A stretch of DNA of 64,000 nt, from the NCBI GenBank assembly GCA_020632635.1, contig JACKFE010000004.1:186001-250000 (forward strand). Reading direction: 5' to 3'. Positions 25,589-35,709 of the stretch are shown piece after piece. Below the pieces are notes generated by a model. It saw only the letters and a list, made by a program, of their open reading frames with translations. It had not been told where the DNA came from and made no database searches. The position numbers and the translations under genes are program-made. Positions within the stretch are counted from its first letter, which is position 1; every line of letters starts with the position of its first letter. The DNA is from Nitrospiraceae bacterium (GTDB taxonomy: Bacteria; Nitrospirota; Nitrospiria; Nitrospirales; UBA8639).

Positions 25589-26053
25589 CTATTGAGATCC
25601 GGAAAATTGAAGCTGGCGCCAGGATTCGTAGACGAGCACCGCCACCGCATTGCTGAGATTCATGCTTCGGCTGCCGGGACGCATTGGAATACGTAATCGA
25701 TGCGCGGGCGGCAGCGCCTCCAAGACTTCTGGTGGCAGTCCCCGGGTTTCCGGACCAAACAGCAGGGCATCCCCTGGGGCAAACGAGACGTCATGGTAAA
25801 ACCGTTGGCCCTTGGTCGTGATACCCAAGACTCGTGAAGGGCGGCGAGCCTCCAAATAATCCTGAAGCTGGGCATAGACTTCCACACGGGCCATCTCATG
25901 ATAATCCAATCCTGCCCGCCTCGCCCGTTTATCATCAAGTTCAAACCCCAGGGGTTGGATAAGGTGTAATCCATACCCGGTATTTGCGCACAGGCGAATG
26001 ATGTTGCCGGTGTTGGGTGGAATTTCCGGTTGATAAAGAACAATATCCAGCAT
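25589..26053 (-). CDS. trmL: tRNA (cytidine/uridine-34-2'-O)-methyltransferase
   Basis: 154 aa, exactly the TrmL (YibK) length. The SPOUT trefoil-knot motifs are present: YQPEIPPNTGNIIRLCANTG at the N-terminus, LLFGPETRGLP (about 97-107) and IPMRPGSRSMNLSNAVAVLVYE (about 122-143). The enzyme methylates the wobble base of tRNA-Leu using S-adenosylmethionine. No clear ribosome site, but the start coincides with that of homologues. Confidence 0.93.
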   Translation of the reverse strand: MLDIVLYQPEIPPNTGNIIRLCANTGYGLHLIQPLGFELDDKRARRAGLDYHEMARVEVYAQLQDYLEARRPSRVLGITTKGQRFYHDVSFAPGDALLFGPETRGLPPEVLEALPPAHRLRIPMRPGSRSMNLSNAVAVLVYESWRQLQFSGSQ

Positions 26054-26321
26054 TTAGGAAATGTTGCGGGTTGTAGATTCCGGCATACGATGGAGCATCC
26101 GTCCGTCTTAAAAGAAGATGGCTTCTTAACGAGTATGGGAGAAAGAATATACCGGCCTCTTTCTCCTTGGCCACAGGGCAATCCAAAAAAAATGTCCGGA
26201 CTGCCTTTCCGGAATGCAAGGAAGAAGGGCGAATGTCTCTCGGCTTGAATAGGAAAGAGCTATTCCTGAGAGACCTTTCAGGAGGCGATTCGGCTTGCGA
26301 GGAATGGAGAAAGGTACTAGG

Positions 26322-27128
26322 ATGGCCGGAAGTCTGTCGGATGTTTCCTTTCCTCCTTTTCCCATGTCCAACTCGGCCTCACATCGTGGCGAAATTTTTT
26401 TACATCGTGGGGATTTGTCCCAAGCCCATTTTTGGTATCAACAAGCGGTGAGTGAAGCTCGCGCCGGAGGTGAGGCGCAGGCGTTGTCTCAGGCCTTGGG
26501 GAATTTAGGCAATGTCTGCGCGCTCTTGGAGCAGTATGACCAGGCGGAAGGCCACTATCGAGAGGTCTTAGCCCTTCAACGGGTCCTACAAGAAGGGCAT
26601 GTTATTGGGGAAACGCTGGGGAATCTTGGCAATCTCAAGGCAGACACGGGACATCCAGATACGGCGAAAGCCTTTTATCTGGAGGCGATTGATTATTTCA
26701 TGCCTTTGGGCCATGACCGGGGGTTGGGTATTTTGTATGGCAATCTTGCCCTTCAAGAACTGCAATTGCAGCGGGCCGATTCTGCCATCGACATGTTTCT
26801 GAAGGCTTTGGATTATCATCGGAAAGTCGGGAATGAAGAGGGGCTGGCGACGACGTATGGCCAATTGGGAAAGGCGTATCTCCAAGAAGGCCATCTGAAA
26901 AAGGCTGAAGCCTGTCTGAATAATTCGACCGAACATTTTATCAAGTTGGGGAATGCTCATGGAGAGGCGGGAGCGTTGCGTCTTTTGGCTGATCTGTATT
27001 GGCGGCAGGGAGATCGTATCTCAAGCACTCGATGTCTGGAGCGGGTGATACAGATCGATGTGACCTATCGGCTGCCGCACTATGATGGTGACCGTCAACG
27101 CTTAGAGGAGGTGCAACGGGATTCCTAA
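26322..27128 (+). CDS. tetratricopeptide repeat protein
   Basis: 268 aa from the ATG at 26322 (AAGG seven bases upstream; other starts at 26304 and 26364). Five to six TPRs of the Rapsyn/LGN type fill residues 15-230: ALSQALGNLGNVCALLEQYDQAEGHY, GETLGNLGNLKADTGHPDTA, LGILYGNLALQELQLQRADSA, LATTYGQLGKAYLQEGHLKKAE, GALRLLADLYWRQGD. No signal peptide or enzymatic domain, so a cytoplasmic scaffold or adaptor. No partner in an operon is visible. Confidence 0.82.
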   Translation: MAGSLSDVSFPPFPMSNSASHRGEIFLHRGDLSQAHFWYQQAVSEARAGGEAQALSQALGNLGNVCALLEQYDQAEGHYREVLALQRVLQEGHVIGETLGNLGNLKADTGHPDTAKAFYLEAIDYFMPLGHDRGLGILYGNLALQELQLQRADSAIDMFLKALDYHRKVGNEEGLATTYGQLGKAYLQEGHLKKAEACLNNSTEHFIKLGNAHGEAGALRLLADLYWRQGDRISSTRCLERVIQIDVTYRLPHYDGDRQRLEEVQRDS

Positions 27129-27301
27129 GAGCTATTGGAATTTTTCAAAGAGCCTGATCATGGGACGGGCCGGACGTGCAGCGATAGATTGTGGAATGTG
27201 GTTACGCTTGAGATGCCGAAGGAGATGCCTCAGCCTGCAGTCCGTTTGACATATGCCAGGTGTTCTCTTTGTGGGTCACCACGTTCCAGCGTTGAAAGAG
27301 T

Positions 27302-27514
27302 CTAATACTGCCGGACTTGAGGGAGCGGGGCCGGAACCAAACGCACGAAGAGCCGTCCATTAGGCAAGCGCTTGACGGTGGATCCATCTCTCGCCGCGAA
27401 ATAGCCCGGATGAATTTCTTGGAATCGGCCTTTCCGGGCCTCTAGATTCTTCCAGTTTTGCCGGTTGTCCACATACTCGGTCGCTTCATAGCCACTCCAG
27501 CGGGTCTCACTCAC
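27302..27514 (-). CDS. small hypothetical protein
   Basis: 70 aa from the GTG at 27514, which has a perfect AAAGGAG six bases upstream; the frame also extends upstream to an ATG at 27562 but without such a site. The product is basic, rich in Arg and aromatic residues (WSGYEATEYVDNRQNW, HPGYFAARDGSTVKRLPNGRLFVRLVP), and without a known motif. Confidence 0.5.
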   Translation of the reverse strand: MSETRWSGYEATEYVDNRQNWKNLEARKGRFQEIHPGYFAARDGSTVKRLPNGRLFVRLVPAPLPQVRQY

Positions 27515-27963
27515 GGGGTTCTCCTTTCTTGCGCTCGTCCGAAAAAGATCCGGTACGGCCATTGGTCTTGCAGGACCTATGGTCCGTCTGATGTCCTCAA
27601 ACTCAACCTAGGTGCCTTGCTTGATGATGTAAATAGTTCATCAGGGGGAGATTTCACTGACTTGGTTGCCTGAAGATTTGGATCAACAGTCGAGTGAAAC
27701 ATTGGGAACCCGATTGGATGGTTTGTAACGAAAAACCAGAGCACATTTGTCATGCCCGACGGGTAACGCTTGGCATGCATTGCGGCAGCCTTCCCTTGAC
27801 ATTGAAGACGCTTCTCGTACTATCGAAAGACGATGCTTCCATGATCCATTGATCTCAGGCATAGGCGGATGGGCAACGAGTCCTGGCGTGATTATGCCGG
27901 TCTGTTGGGGTTCATTTGTTGTGAAAAATCCCAAGAAAAAGAAATAGAGAGGGAGGGAATACC
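27515..27963. other. intergenic stretch
   Basis: About 450 bp without a credible gene on either strand. Frames present have no ribosome site and unusual composition. It must contain the promoter of the HugZ-like gene that follows. Confidence 0.35.
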
Positions 27964-28452
27964 ATGAGTGATGAGGCACCGGAGAAGGTGTGCGCCACCC
28001 TCATTCAGGAAATGCGCAGCCTCCATTTGTCGACGGTAGGGCCAGATGAAATGCCGCATGGCAGTTATACGCCTTACCTGTATCGTGCGCCCTGCAGTTT
28101 TTATATTTTTGTGAGTCAATTGGCCGCCCATACCCGTCATGTGCTGGCCAATGGAAAAGCCGCCATCATGATCATCGAAGATGAGCAGTCAGCGGCACAA
28201 ATTTTTGCCAGAACCAGAGTACATTATGTGTGTCAGGCAGAGCGGATTGCTCCCGATCATCCCGAATATCTTGAGCTGTTAGATGGCTATCAAGACAGAC
28301 ACGGGAACATGGTGGGCATGTTACGGCAGCTCCCGGACTTCGTCCTGTTTAAGCTACGACCGACAAGTGGCCAGTTTGTGATGGGGTTTGGCAAGGCGTA
28401 TAAGCTGACCGGAGAGGACGTATCGATCTTTGAGCATGCCCGCTCTGGATAG
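27964..28452 (+). CDS. HugZ/HutZ-like flavin-split-barrel protein
   Basis: 162 aa with GAGGGAGGG ten bases upstream. The sequence follows the pyridoxamine-5'-phosphate-oxidase-like split barrel: LHLSTVGPDEMPHGSYTPYLY (about residues 19-39), FYIFVSQLAAHTRHVLANGKAAIMIIEDE and LRPTSGQFVMGFGKAY. This order is that of HugZ/HutZ proteins, which bind haem or a flavin and take part in haem use or degradation. HugZ proteins carry an extra C-terminal domain; here only the barrel is present, so binding of haem is not certain. Confidence 0.82.
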   Translation: MSDEAPEKVCATLIQEMRSLHLSTVGPDEMPHGSYTPYLYRAPCSFYIFVSQLAAHTRHVLANGKAAIMIIEDEQSAAQIFARTRVHYVCQAERIAPDHPEYLELLDGYQDRHGNMVGMLRQLPDFVLFKLRPTSGQFVMGFGKAYKLTGEDVSIFEHARSG

Positions 28453-28642
28453 TGGAACAAGCCGTCACACTTCAATGGATGAGGGAAGATTCCTCGAGAC
28501 CTGCCATATGGCCTCATCCTCTCAAGGATGCATGTAGACCAAATTTCAGAAACTCTGAACTGAGGCATCCACACAATCGAGGGAAGACCAGTTCATCGGA
28601 GATTGGTCACCATGGAAGGGAGCACTTAAAATAAACCCGGTT

Positions 28643-28747
28643 TTAGTAGCAGATCCACAGAATAATCCCGGCAGCCATCGTTAGCCACAAACAGATTTGG
28701 TGAGAGGATTGTTCGCCTTGGGAAAGTTTTCCAAATGAGGGATTCAT
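28643..28747 (-). CDS. 34-residue membrane micro-protein
   Basis: A short frame begins with ATG behind an optimal AAAAGGAG site (spacing about 6-7). It encodes a polar half (MNPSFGKLSQGEQSSHQ) and a hydrophobic half (ICLWLTMAAGIILWICY), i.e. one membrane helix, and stops. The combination of a good ribosome site and a clean helix in otherwise gene-free DNA makes translation plausible. Function unknown; similar tiny single-span proteins often bind larger membrane complexes. Confidence 0.45.
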   Translation of the reverse strand: MNPSFGKLSQGEQSSHQICLWLTMAAGIILWICY

Positions 28748-31137
28748 GCGATCTCCTTTTAAACCATATTATAAGAGGATCGGGTTTCCGTGAATGCCTC
28801 AAATGGAGGACATGGACAAAATTTGAAAAAATAGGAAAAAGCTATACTGCCACCCCCCAAAATGGAGATGAGTCCTTTTGGTAGATAAAAACAGGTAACC
28901 CCAATCTTAAGAGGGCTAAGGTTTCTGATGGGCCTGATCTAGGTTCACTGTAAACCCATGTGAAAACAGAGCCTATTTTTATGCTTAAGGGAATTTTGTC
29001 GGATGTCGTCGCGGTGTAGACCCAGATGGTTCCCTGGCGGTTAATGGAGGTCCTAATAATAATGTAGGGACTACTCAAATTGGTTTGTCTGGCCTGCTCA
29101 AAAGTTCTCAAATGTTTTCATCAATGATATTCAACCTCGCATGCAATGACTTTCTTGATCCGTTCTAGGGCTTTTAGGAGGCTTGAGTACGCTGCGCCTG
29201 CCTGATGCTGTTAATCCTCCTCCGGTACACACCGCAATTTCAGCCTAAGCGCCTCGTTGTCAGGCTAGGACCAGCCCCATGGTCATGGTCTGTTGATAGT
29301 GACGACGCTACGTCTTTCCGGGCTTTGCTGAGTTTCTGAAAGTGCCTCATAATATAGGAAATAGAATTGGGCGATGTCTGACTGAAATTGCCTTAACTGA
29401 CCTAAAGGTTATACAATCAGACGTTAGTACACGGTGTGCTAGTAAATTAGACTCCATGTTATCGGGTGTGTTCTTACTGGGGTTGTGCTCCCAAGATGAG
29501 TCCAGTCTTGCTTAAATTTCGCATTGTTTTCAGCCTGGAATAAGAAGTTCGAGACACTCATCCACCCACATCCGCCGGGAAGGCGGTCTTCTTATGGTTA
29601 TGGCGATGGCTGTAACAATTTCACCTCTTCCTGAGGGTTCCCACTTCTTTTCCAAGGCCGTAATCTTTGAAGGAGAAACTGCGGGCCAGGCTCAGACAGT
29701 GTGAGTCAGGTCGAATGAGGTTGGGCCGAGACGGTTGGGTAAGCCCTCCAGAGGAGGACGCCGCCCTACTGAACGTGTCTAACAGGAAGCTACCTCAAGA
29801 GTAATAACTGTATATGAAGGCTGCAATCTTTAAAAAATGAGTAATCCGACGTTGTCCGGTCAGTTCTGGAATAATGACAAGTATTCCTAGTTCCTTGGGA
29901 AAATGCCCCGTTTTCCACTTGCCATGTCGGCTGAAATCAAAGCACTACTTTCCTTCACCGCATCCCTGCTTGGCCACCCAGAAAAAGAAAAGAATAGCGG
30001 AAAGTAATGAAAATGACACTCGGCCTGTTCGGCCATTGTCCTCGGTCGTAAGATGAAATTTAATATTCCAGAGAAGACATGAGTTTTTTTGGGTTATTTA
30101 ATGGGGTGACTATGTTTTGTCACGTACTCTAACGTCCACGAGGTACATTGATTGGACTGTTCCCTAGCATCTTCGGAATAATCACCTTCGGTGAAGAACT
30201 CTGGCAAGGTTATGAGGGCACAGGCCCTGCTTCTCGTTCATCAAAGGGAAACGTCCATCTCAACGTTCATTTTTGCCCGTTTCCACTCGTAAAACGAAGA
30301 AGACCTTTGCTAAAGTGAAAAGGAGTTATACGGTTGCAGGTGCAATCGATTTTCCAGACGGTCCTTTGTATTCTCCTTCCTTTTCTGGATTGGTCATGCT
30401 ACCATGTGAACCACCGGAAGGGGCTTTTAATAGATGGGTGAAATTTTGCGAGTAGGTACCACCATAAGGCAATTATCGAAATATGAAAGTTCTCATAACC
30501 CGTGATTTCTTTCAGATTGGCAACTGACATTTCCTTCCAGAAAAGGGGGGAAGTGACGAGGAATTCGCAAATACGAAGTTTGATGTTTATAATGTAATTC
30601 CTCTTCTGGTTCGGAAATTTTCCTTGAATTAAAGAGTGCGGAATAAGTCGCTAACTAAGAGTTTCCAATGCACTAACTGCTGAGGTCGCTCCCTAATTCA
30701 GATTTGGCCCCATTCCGACTGGTATTATAAAAGAGTCTTACTAGATCCAGGGTATAAGACTCTTTACCCTGGAATTAAGCTAGCCAATCTTCAGGGAACT
30801 ATATAACTGGCTGGAAGAAAAGTGGAATTAAGAAACCTGGGGGATTGGTAACCAGAAAATATAGTTTGCAATGATTGGAAAAAAAGGAGATGAAAGTGAA
30901 ATGGATAGGGTAATAAAAGAAAAGAATAGAAAATATGGAGAATAGGTTGAAAATGTTTGCCTCAAGAAAGTTTTGAAACCTTGTTTACCAGCTGAAAACA
31001 GCGTATCGGCAAGCTTTGATTTCCGTTCCAGAAAGTTCCACTAATGGAGGATAGCAGTTTTTTCAAAGCGAAATATTTCAGGTCCTGATTTTTTTTTAGA
31101 CTGTATCAACCTCAATTAACCAAAGGAGGGTCTAAAC
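28748..31137. other. 2.4-kb gene-poor region beside the integrase
   Basis: No convincing gene is visible in this long stretch. The GC content falls towards the integrase (30.5-31.1 kb is AT-rich). Frames that exist (89 codons at 28842-29111 minus, about 60 codons at 29874 and 30273 plus) lack ribosome sites. At about 29270-29121 minus the frame reads NEALRLKLRCVPEED, stop, then AAYSSLLKALERIKKVI, which looks like the remains of a helical gene. I see no tRNA, no inverted-repeat pair of an insertion sequence and no direct-repeat array. It is most simply read as decayed cargo of the element whose integrase lies at its right end. Confidence 0.5.
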
Positions 31138-32253
31138 ATGGGACTCACAAAACGAAAGGACGGGTGGTACGTCGAGTTTCGAGTGGTCGACGATGACAAG
31201 GTGCTGAGCCTAGCCCCGCACGGTGGCATAGGTCGGATGAAACGGTGGAAGACTGGTACACCGAACAAGACCGTGGCGAAGCAGTGGGAAGCCAAGATCA
31301 AAACGGATTTGGTGATGGGAAAAATCAGGAGTGAAAAAATTAAGCAAATGACCTTCGCTGAGTGGGGGAAACGGTATCTAGCCTTGGAAGAAGTCAAGGG
31401 GTTACGGAGTTATCGAGACCGATTAACTTCTATGCAGGACCAATGGGTACCATTTCTTGGAGCCAAGGCTCTGGATGAAATAACGGCTGCCGATGTGGAG
31501 GCATTTCGAAACGTGCGAAGACTCCCAAATGGGGATATGCCTTCTTTGTCAACGATCAATTATGATCACGCCATTTTGAAGCATTGTCTCAGTCTGGCCG
31601 AGCGAAGAGGATTTGTCTCGTCCAATGTGGCAAAAAAGGTAACTCTTCCAATACCGGATAATGAGCGGGATAGGGTTCTGTCCCCTGAGGAGTGGGAGCG
31701 ATTGTATGCAGCTTCGGCTGATCATTTAAAGCCTATTCTTTTGGTGGCCTATCACCTGGGAATGCGGCAGGGAGAAATCCTGAATCTTACCTGGGACCGT
31801 GTGGATCTTAATCGAGGGTTTATTAGATTGTCGGGAAAAGACACAAAGTCCAAGGAAGGTCGAAATATTCCTCTAACCCAGGAATTGGTTCAGATATTAC
31901 GTGAAATGAATAAAGTCCGACAGCTTAACTGCCCGTCAGTATTTTTATACGAAGGTAAGACTCTACAAGGGATTAAAAGGGCATTCGCCGGTGCCTGTAA
32001 GCGGGCAGGAATTACGGATTTTCGCTTTCATGATTTAAGACATTGTGCTGCAACGAACCTAAGGCGAGCTGGGGTAGACACCTTAACAGCTATGAAGATC
32101 GTCGGACATAAGTCTGAGAGGATGCACCGTCGGTATAACTCCGTATCTGAGACGGATTTAACCCAAGCTACTCAGAAGCTCCATGCCTACCATTCTAACA
32201 CCCTAATAACACCTGCCTCTGAAGTGCTTTTCGGTAAATCTGTAAGTGCTTGA
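31138..32253 (+). CDS. tyrosine-type site-specific integrase
   Basis: 371 aa. The start has a strong AAAGGAGGG site. The N-terminal arm-type binding part (1-60) and the SAM-like core-binding domain (70-165) precede the catalytic domain with the complete tetrad: Arg210 in HLGMRQGEILNL, His298 and Arg301 in FHDLRHCAATNL, His324 in IVGHKS and the nucleophile Tyr333 in HRRYNSV. The gene ends 7 bp from the 3' end of tRNA-Lys, the usual place for elements that integrate into a tRNA gene. It would recombine attP with a site in that tRNA. It appears intact. Confidence 0.93.
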   Translation: MGLTKRKDGWYVEFRVVDDDKVLSLAPHGGIGRMKRWKTGTPNKTVAKQWEAKIKTDLVMGKIRSEKIKQMTFAEWGKRYLALEEVKGLRSYRDRLTSMQDQWVPFLGAKALDEITAADVEAFRNVRRLPNGDMPSLSTINYDHAILKHCLSLAERRGFVSSNVAKKVTLPIPDNERDRVLSPEEWERLYAASADHLKPILLVAYHLGMRQGEILNLTWDRVDLNRGFIRLSGKDTKSKEGRNIPLTQELVQILREMNKVRQLNCPSVFLYEGKTLQGIKRAFAGACKRAGITDFRFHDLRHCAATNLRRAGVDTLTAMKIVGHKSERMHRRYNSVSETDLTQATQKLHAYHSNTLITPASEVLFGKSVSA

Positions 32254-32259
32254 TTTAAT

Positions 32260-32335
<76 letters not shown>

Positions 32336-32355
32336 ACCTAGATGAAGAGACTGTA

Positions 32356-32432
<77 letters not shown>

Positions 32433-32582
32433 ACTGAGAATTTTCAAAAACTCCATGGATTCCCCATGAAGTACCCGATCCCTCTTCCTCACGGGGAAGA
32501 GGGGAATTCGAAAGATTCCTGGGGAAAGATCCTGAAGCTAGCATGGATGTTTCCTGCCTGTCTACCGGGTGATTCCCCAGAG

Positions 32583-33491
32583 CTATTCGCAGGATGGGGG
32601 AGCTTCCAGGCTGGTCTGATAGTGCGCAAACACTTCTTGAGAGGCCCGGATGAGTTCAGGCGATTCTTCCAGGACATCCGCCAATAATCGCTCCACATCT
32701 TCAGGGGTCAGACCATTGGACGGGGCGATAAAACGTTTGCGGGCTACCCGCCGTTCCTCTGGATCATCGGGTTCATAGTAGCCCAACAGTTCGCCGGCCT
32801 TCACGGCATCGGTTAATCGTGTGGTCCATTGTTCGATCAAGGCCGGGGTCCATGTGGCGTCTTGCAGATGGCCATGGAACAATTCCAGTTTGGTCCACAC
32901 CGCCCATCCCACAAACACGGCCCAGGTTTCGTTCAGGACTTCCCAGGCATCTTCTTTGGATAAAAAGCGCAATTCCGTATTGTCTTTCAGTTGCCGAATG
33001 GGGTTGATCCGCACAAACCGGAATCGGCAGTGCAGTTGGCTATTGGCTTGGTCCAGCAGCCGTTGGCTGTCCGGGGCCAGTTGGTCCGGAGCCGGGGTGG
33101 CATAGAGGTAATCCAAGTAGGCATGCAGGAGTTCGTGATAGAGCAAACCCAGGTCGTGATGGGTCATGCGTGCCAGATCCGCCAATGCCCCTCCGGCCTC
33201 GTTAAAGGAGAGCCGCATGTTGAGAATCATGGTGTGATCCTGCGGGTGATATTCCGCGGCATACGTGCGCAAATCTTCGAAGATGACCGTGACGAATGTG
33301 GGGGAGATATGCTGGAGAAATCTTGTTGGCAATCCGTGTCCTTCCGCTTGTTGCAGCAGGCTTGGCCAGGGATGACGGGGGTTCGGGCGGACGGGAGTGG
33401 TGTCATCGGTGGCCCAGCTGGTTCCCGCCAGGGTCAGGCTGAGCATGCTGGCGATCAGGATCGCCGTGATGGGTTGGTTCCTATCGCTCAC
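32583..33491 (-). CDS. secreted putative zinc metalloprotease, unknown family
   Basis: 302 aa. A signal peptide (ITAILIASMLSLTLAGTSWA, cleavage near residue 27) leads into a soluble domain. The motif LLYHELLHAYLDYL (about residues 114-127) contains HELLH, the HEXXH zinc site, and NETWAVFVGWAVW about 70 residues later could give the third ligand (Glu) of a gluzincin. The remainder is helical. I do not recognise a named family. The gene ends or begins within a few bases of the helicase gene on the same strand (helicase stop 33496, this start 33491), so they are co-transcribed. Confidence 0.68.
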   Translation of the reverse strand: MSDRNQPITAILIASMLSLTLAGTSWATDDTTPVRPNPRHPWPSLLQQAEGHGLPTRFLQHISPTFVTVIFEDLRTYAAEYHPQDHTMILNMRLSFNEAGGALADLARMTHHDLGLLYHELLHAYLDYLYATPAPDQLAPDSQRLLDQANSQLHCRFRFVRINPIRQLKDNTELRFLSKEDAWEVLNETWAVFVGWAVWTKLELFHGHLQDATWTPALIEQWTTRLTDAVKAGELLGYYEPDDPEERRVARKRFIAPSNGLTPEDVERLLADVLEESPELIRASQEVFAHYQTSLEAPPSCE

Positions 33492-33495
33492 GAGG

Positions 33496-35517
33496 TTACC
33501 TCCACGAATAGCTCTGATCTTCCTCGATCAAATTCCAGGTTTCGAAATATGAGGTTGGGATATGATCCAAAAACCGTGAGGGCTTGGAAAGGACCGCTCC
33601 CGTCATTTTATCGTATACATTGATGGGGTAGGTAAGGAAGAGATGGCGTTTGGCGCGGGTGACGGCCACATAGAGCAGTCTCCGCTCTTCTTCTAATTCT
33701 TCCTGGGTTACAAACGAATAGGCCGAGGGGAATCGGCCATCAACCAGCCAGATGACAAAGACGGCCTGCCATTCCAGCCCCTTGGCCGAATGAATCGTGG
33801 AGAGGACTAATCGTTCGTCATCGCGATCCATCGCCACCACATCTTCCACACTTTCATTCGGGGGTTCCAGTGTGAGGTCCGCGAGGAAGTCGCCCAGTTC
33901 GGTGTAGCGCTCCGCCATCACGGACAAATGTTCCAAGTCCCGAATACGCTTGGGATAATCGTCGTAATGGTCTTTGAGGACAGGCAGATAGTAGTCCATG
34001 ATTTCACTCATGAGCGCCGCTGGAGGCATGGGTTCTTCGCTCACTCGTTCCAGGGTGGCTGCCAAGTGCCGCAGGCTTGAGGCGGACTTTCCGGTTCCTT
34101 GTTTGAGCGGATCGTACGGATGGGGGACCTGGTTCATGAGGGCAATCACGTCCTTGGCTTTTTTCGGCCCCACGCCTTCCAAGAGTAGCAGGATCCGGTT
34201 CCAGCTCACACTATCCAAGGGATTATGGAGGACTCGCATATGGGCCAAGACATCCTTGACGTGGGACGTCTCGATGAATTTGAAGCCCCCTCGTTTCACG
34301 AACGGCAAATTGCGCCGGGTCAGCTCCAGTTCCAAATCAAATGCATGAAAACTGGATCGAAAGAGCACGGCTATGTCGTCTAACGGCATGCCTTCTTCAC
34401 GCAATTCCAAAATCTTTTGGGCAATGAACCGCGACTGGGCATTTTCGCCCACTGCTTGCACGACGGTCGGCAAGGGCCCTTGTTCATTTCGGGTAAAGAG
34501 GGTCTTACTGTATTTTTCGGGGGCGGCTTCAATCAGTTTATTGGCCAACCGCAAGATGGGTTGTGTGCTGCGATAGTTTTCTTCCAGTTTATAAATGATA
34601 GTGCCAGGGAACAGTTCGGGGAATTCCATGATGTTTCGAAATGTGGCTCCCCGGAAAGCATAGATGGATTGGGAATCATCGCCGACCACCATGACGTTGT
34701 GATGCGTGGCCGCCAGATTGCGGACGAGGTCAGCCTGCATGCGGTTGGTGTCCTGATATTCATCCACCAGGATATACCGATAGGTTTGGCTGATGATTTC
34801 ACGAGCCCGTTGGTCCTGGATCAGCAATTCCCGCAGCTTGACCAATAAGTCGTCGTAGTCCACCAGCTGCCGTTGTCGCTTGGCTGCTTCATACCCCTGT
34901 TGCAACTTGTTCAATTCTCCCAGGAATTCACTGAAATGGGTGTAGTCATTCAGGACGATGTCTTCCAGACTGTCGAGGGTATTGGCGGTTTTGCTGAACA
35001 TTTCCGCCAAGGTGTGCTTTCGGGGAAACCGTTTGCCGAGGTCGTTGAGTCCTAACTGCCCGCGCAATAGACTGAGTAAATCCTCCGCATCTCCCCGATC
35101 CAGAATGGTAAAGCCCGGTTCCAAGCCGACCGGACGTCCGAAGCGGCGTAACAAGATATTGGCCACGGAGTGAAAGGTGCCCCCACCTACCTGTTCGCAT
35201 CGGGAGCCGATCAGGAGTCCCACGCGACCCAGCATTTCCTGAGCGGCTTTCCGGGTGAAGGTCAGCAGCAAGATACTGCTTGGGGGAATACCCAAATCGA
35301 TCAGTCGGGCCACTCGATAGACCAAGGTCCGGGTTTTTCCGCTTCCGGCCCCTGCAATGACTAAGGCCGGTCCTTCCACCACTTCCACGGCGGCCAACTG
35401 CTGGGGATTCAGTTCTTCCGCATAATTGCGGGAGAGGGCAGGCGGAGCGGCTTCGGGAAGGGGCCGCTTGAGGACATAGGTTTTGGTGCCGGACGGTGAT
35501 GAGGAATCCATGGCCAT
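33496..35517 (-). CDS. UvrD/Rep-family superfamily 1 DNA helicase
   Basis: 673 aa, UvrD/PcrA/Rep size class. Motif Q LNPQQLAAVE, Walker A IAGAGSGKTRTL (about residue 55), motif Ia LLTFTRKAAQEM, Walker B VDEYQDTNRMQ, motif III GDDSQSIYAFRGA, motif IV region YRSTQPIL, motif V STIHSAKGLEWQAVF and motif VI YVAVTRAKRHLFL are all present. It unwinds DNA 3'-5' in repair or replication restart. The C-terminal Tudor-like tail of PcrA is missing or very short. An ATG at 35511 is an alternative start. Confidence 0.93.
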   Translation of the reverse strand: MAMDSSSPSGTKTYVLKRPLPEAAPPALSRNYAEELNPQQLAAVEVVEGPALVIAGAGSGKTRTLVYRVARLIDLGIPPSSILLLTFTRKAAQEMLGRVGLLIGSRCEQVGGGTFHSVANILLRRFGRPVGLEPGFTILDRGDAEDLLSLLRGQLGLNDLGKRFPRKHTLAEMFSKTANTLDSLEDIVLNDYTHFSEFLGELNKLQQGYEAAKRQRQLVDYDDLLVKLRELLIQDQRAREIISQTYRYILVDEYQDTNRMQADLVRNLAATHHNVMVVGDDSQSIYAFRGATFRNIMEFPELFPGTIIYKLEENYRSTQPILRLANKLIEAAPEKYSKTLFTRNEQGPLPTVVQAVGENAQSRFIAQKILELREEGMPLDDIAVLFRSSFHAFDLELELTRRNLPFVKRGGFKFIETSHVKDVLAHMRVLHNPLDSVSWNRILLLLEGVGPKKAKDVIALMNQVPHPYDPLKQGTGKSASSLRHLAATLERVSEEPMPPAALMSEIMDYYLPVLKDHYDDYPKRIRDLEHLSVMAERYTELGDFLADLTLEPPNESVEDVVAMDRDDERLVLSTIHSAKGLEWQAVFVIWLVDGRFPSAYSFVTQEELEEERRLLYVAVTRAKRHLFLTYPINVYDKMTGAVLSKPSRFLDHIPTSYFETWNLIEEDQSYSWR

Positions 35518-35709
35518 GACAGAAATTTCGGGAATTTTCTAGGGAATTTGGCCTATATTGAAGATGAATAGACGTCTGGGGCCGTGTATAGCATACGTGA
35601 AAGTGGCTTGCAACGAATACGAGTTGGGGGTGTTCCGGGAATATTTGGCTTGGACAGCTCCCTCAGGCTTGGTTATAATCGCGCCTGATGTCGTTATAAG
35701 GAAGTGATG

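Noticed and set aside
28842..29111. 89-codon frame on the minus strand
   Set aside because: No ribosome site, no recognised motif and located in decayed-looking DNA.
29700..29760. Possible left attachment site of the tRNA-Lys element (TTGGGCCGAGACGG resembles part of the tRNA end)
   Set aside because: Only a 7-base identity (TGGGCCG) with the tRNA 3' part; far too short for an att core.
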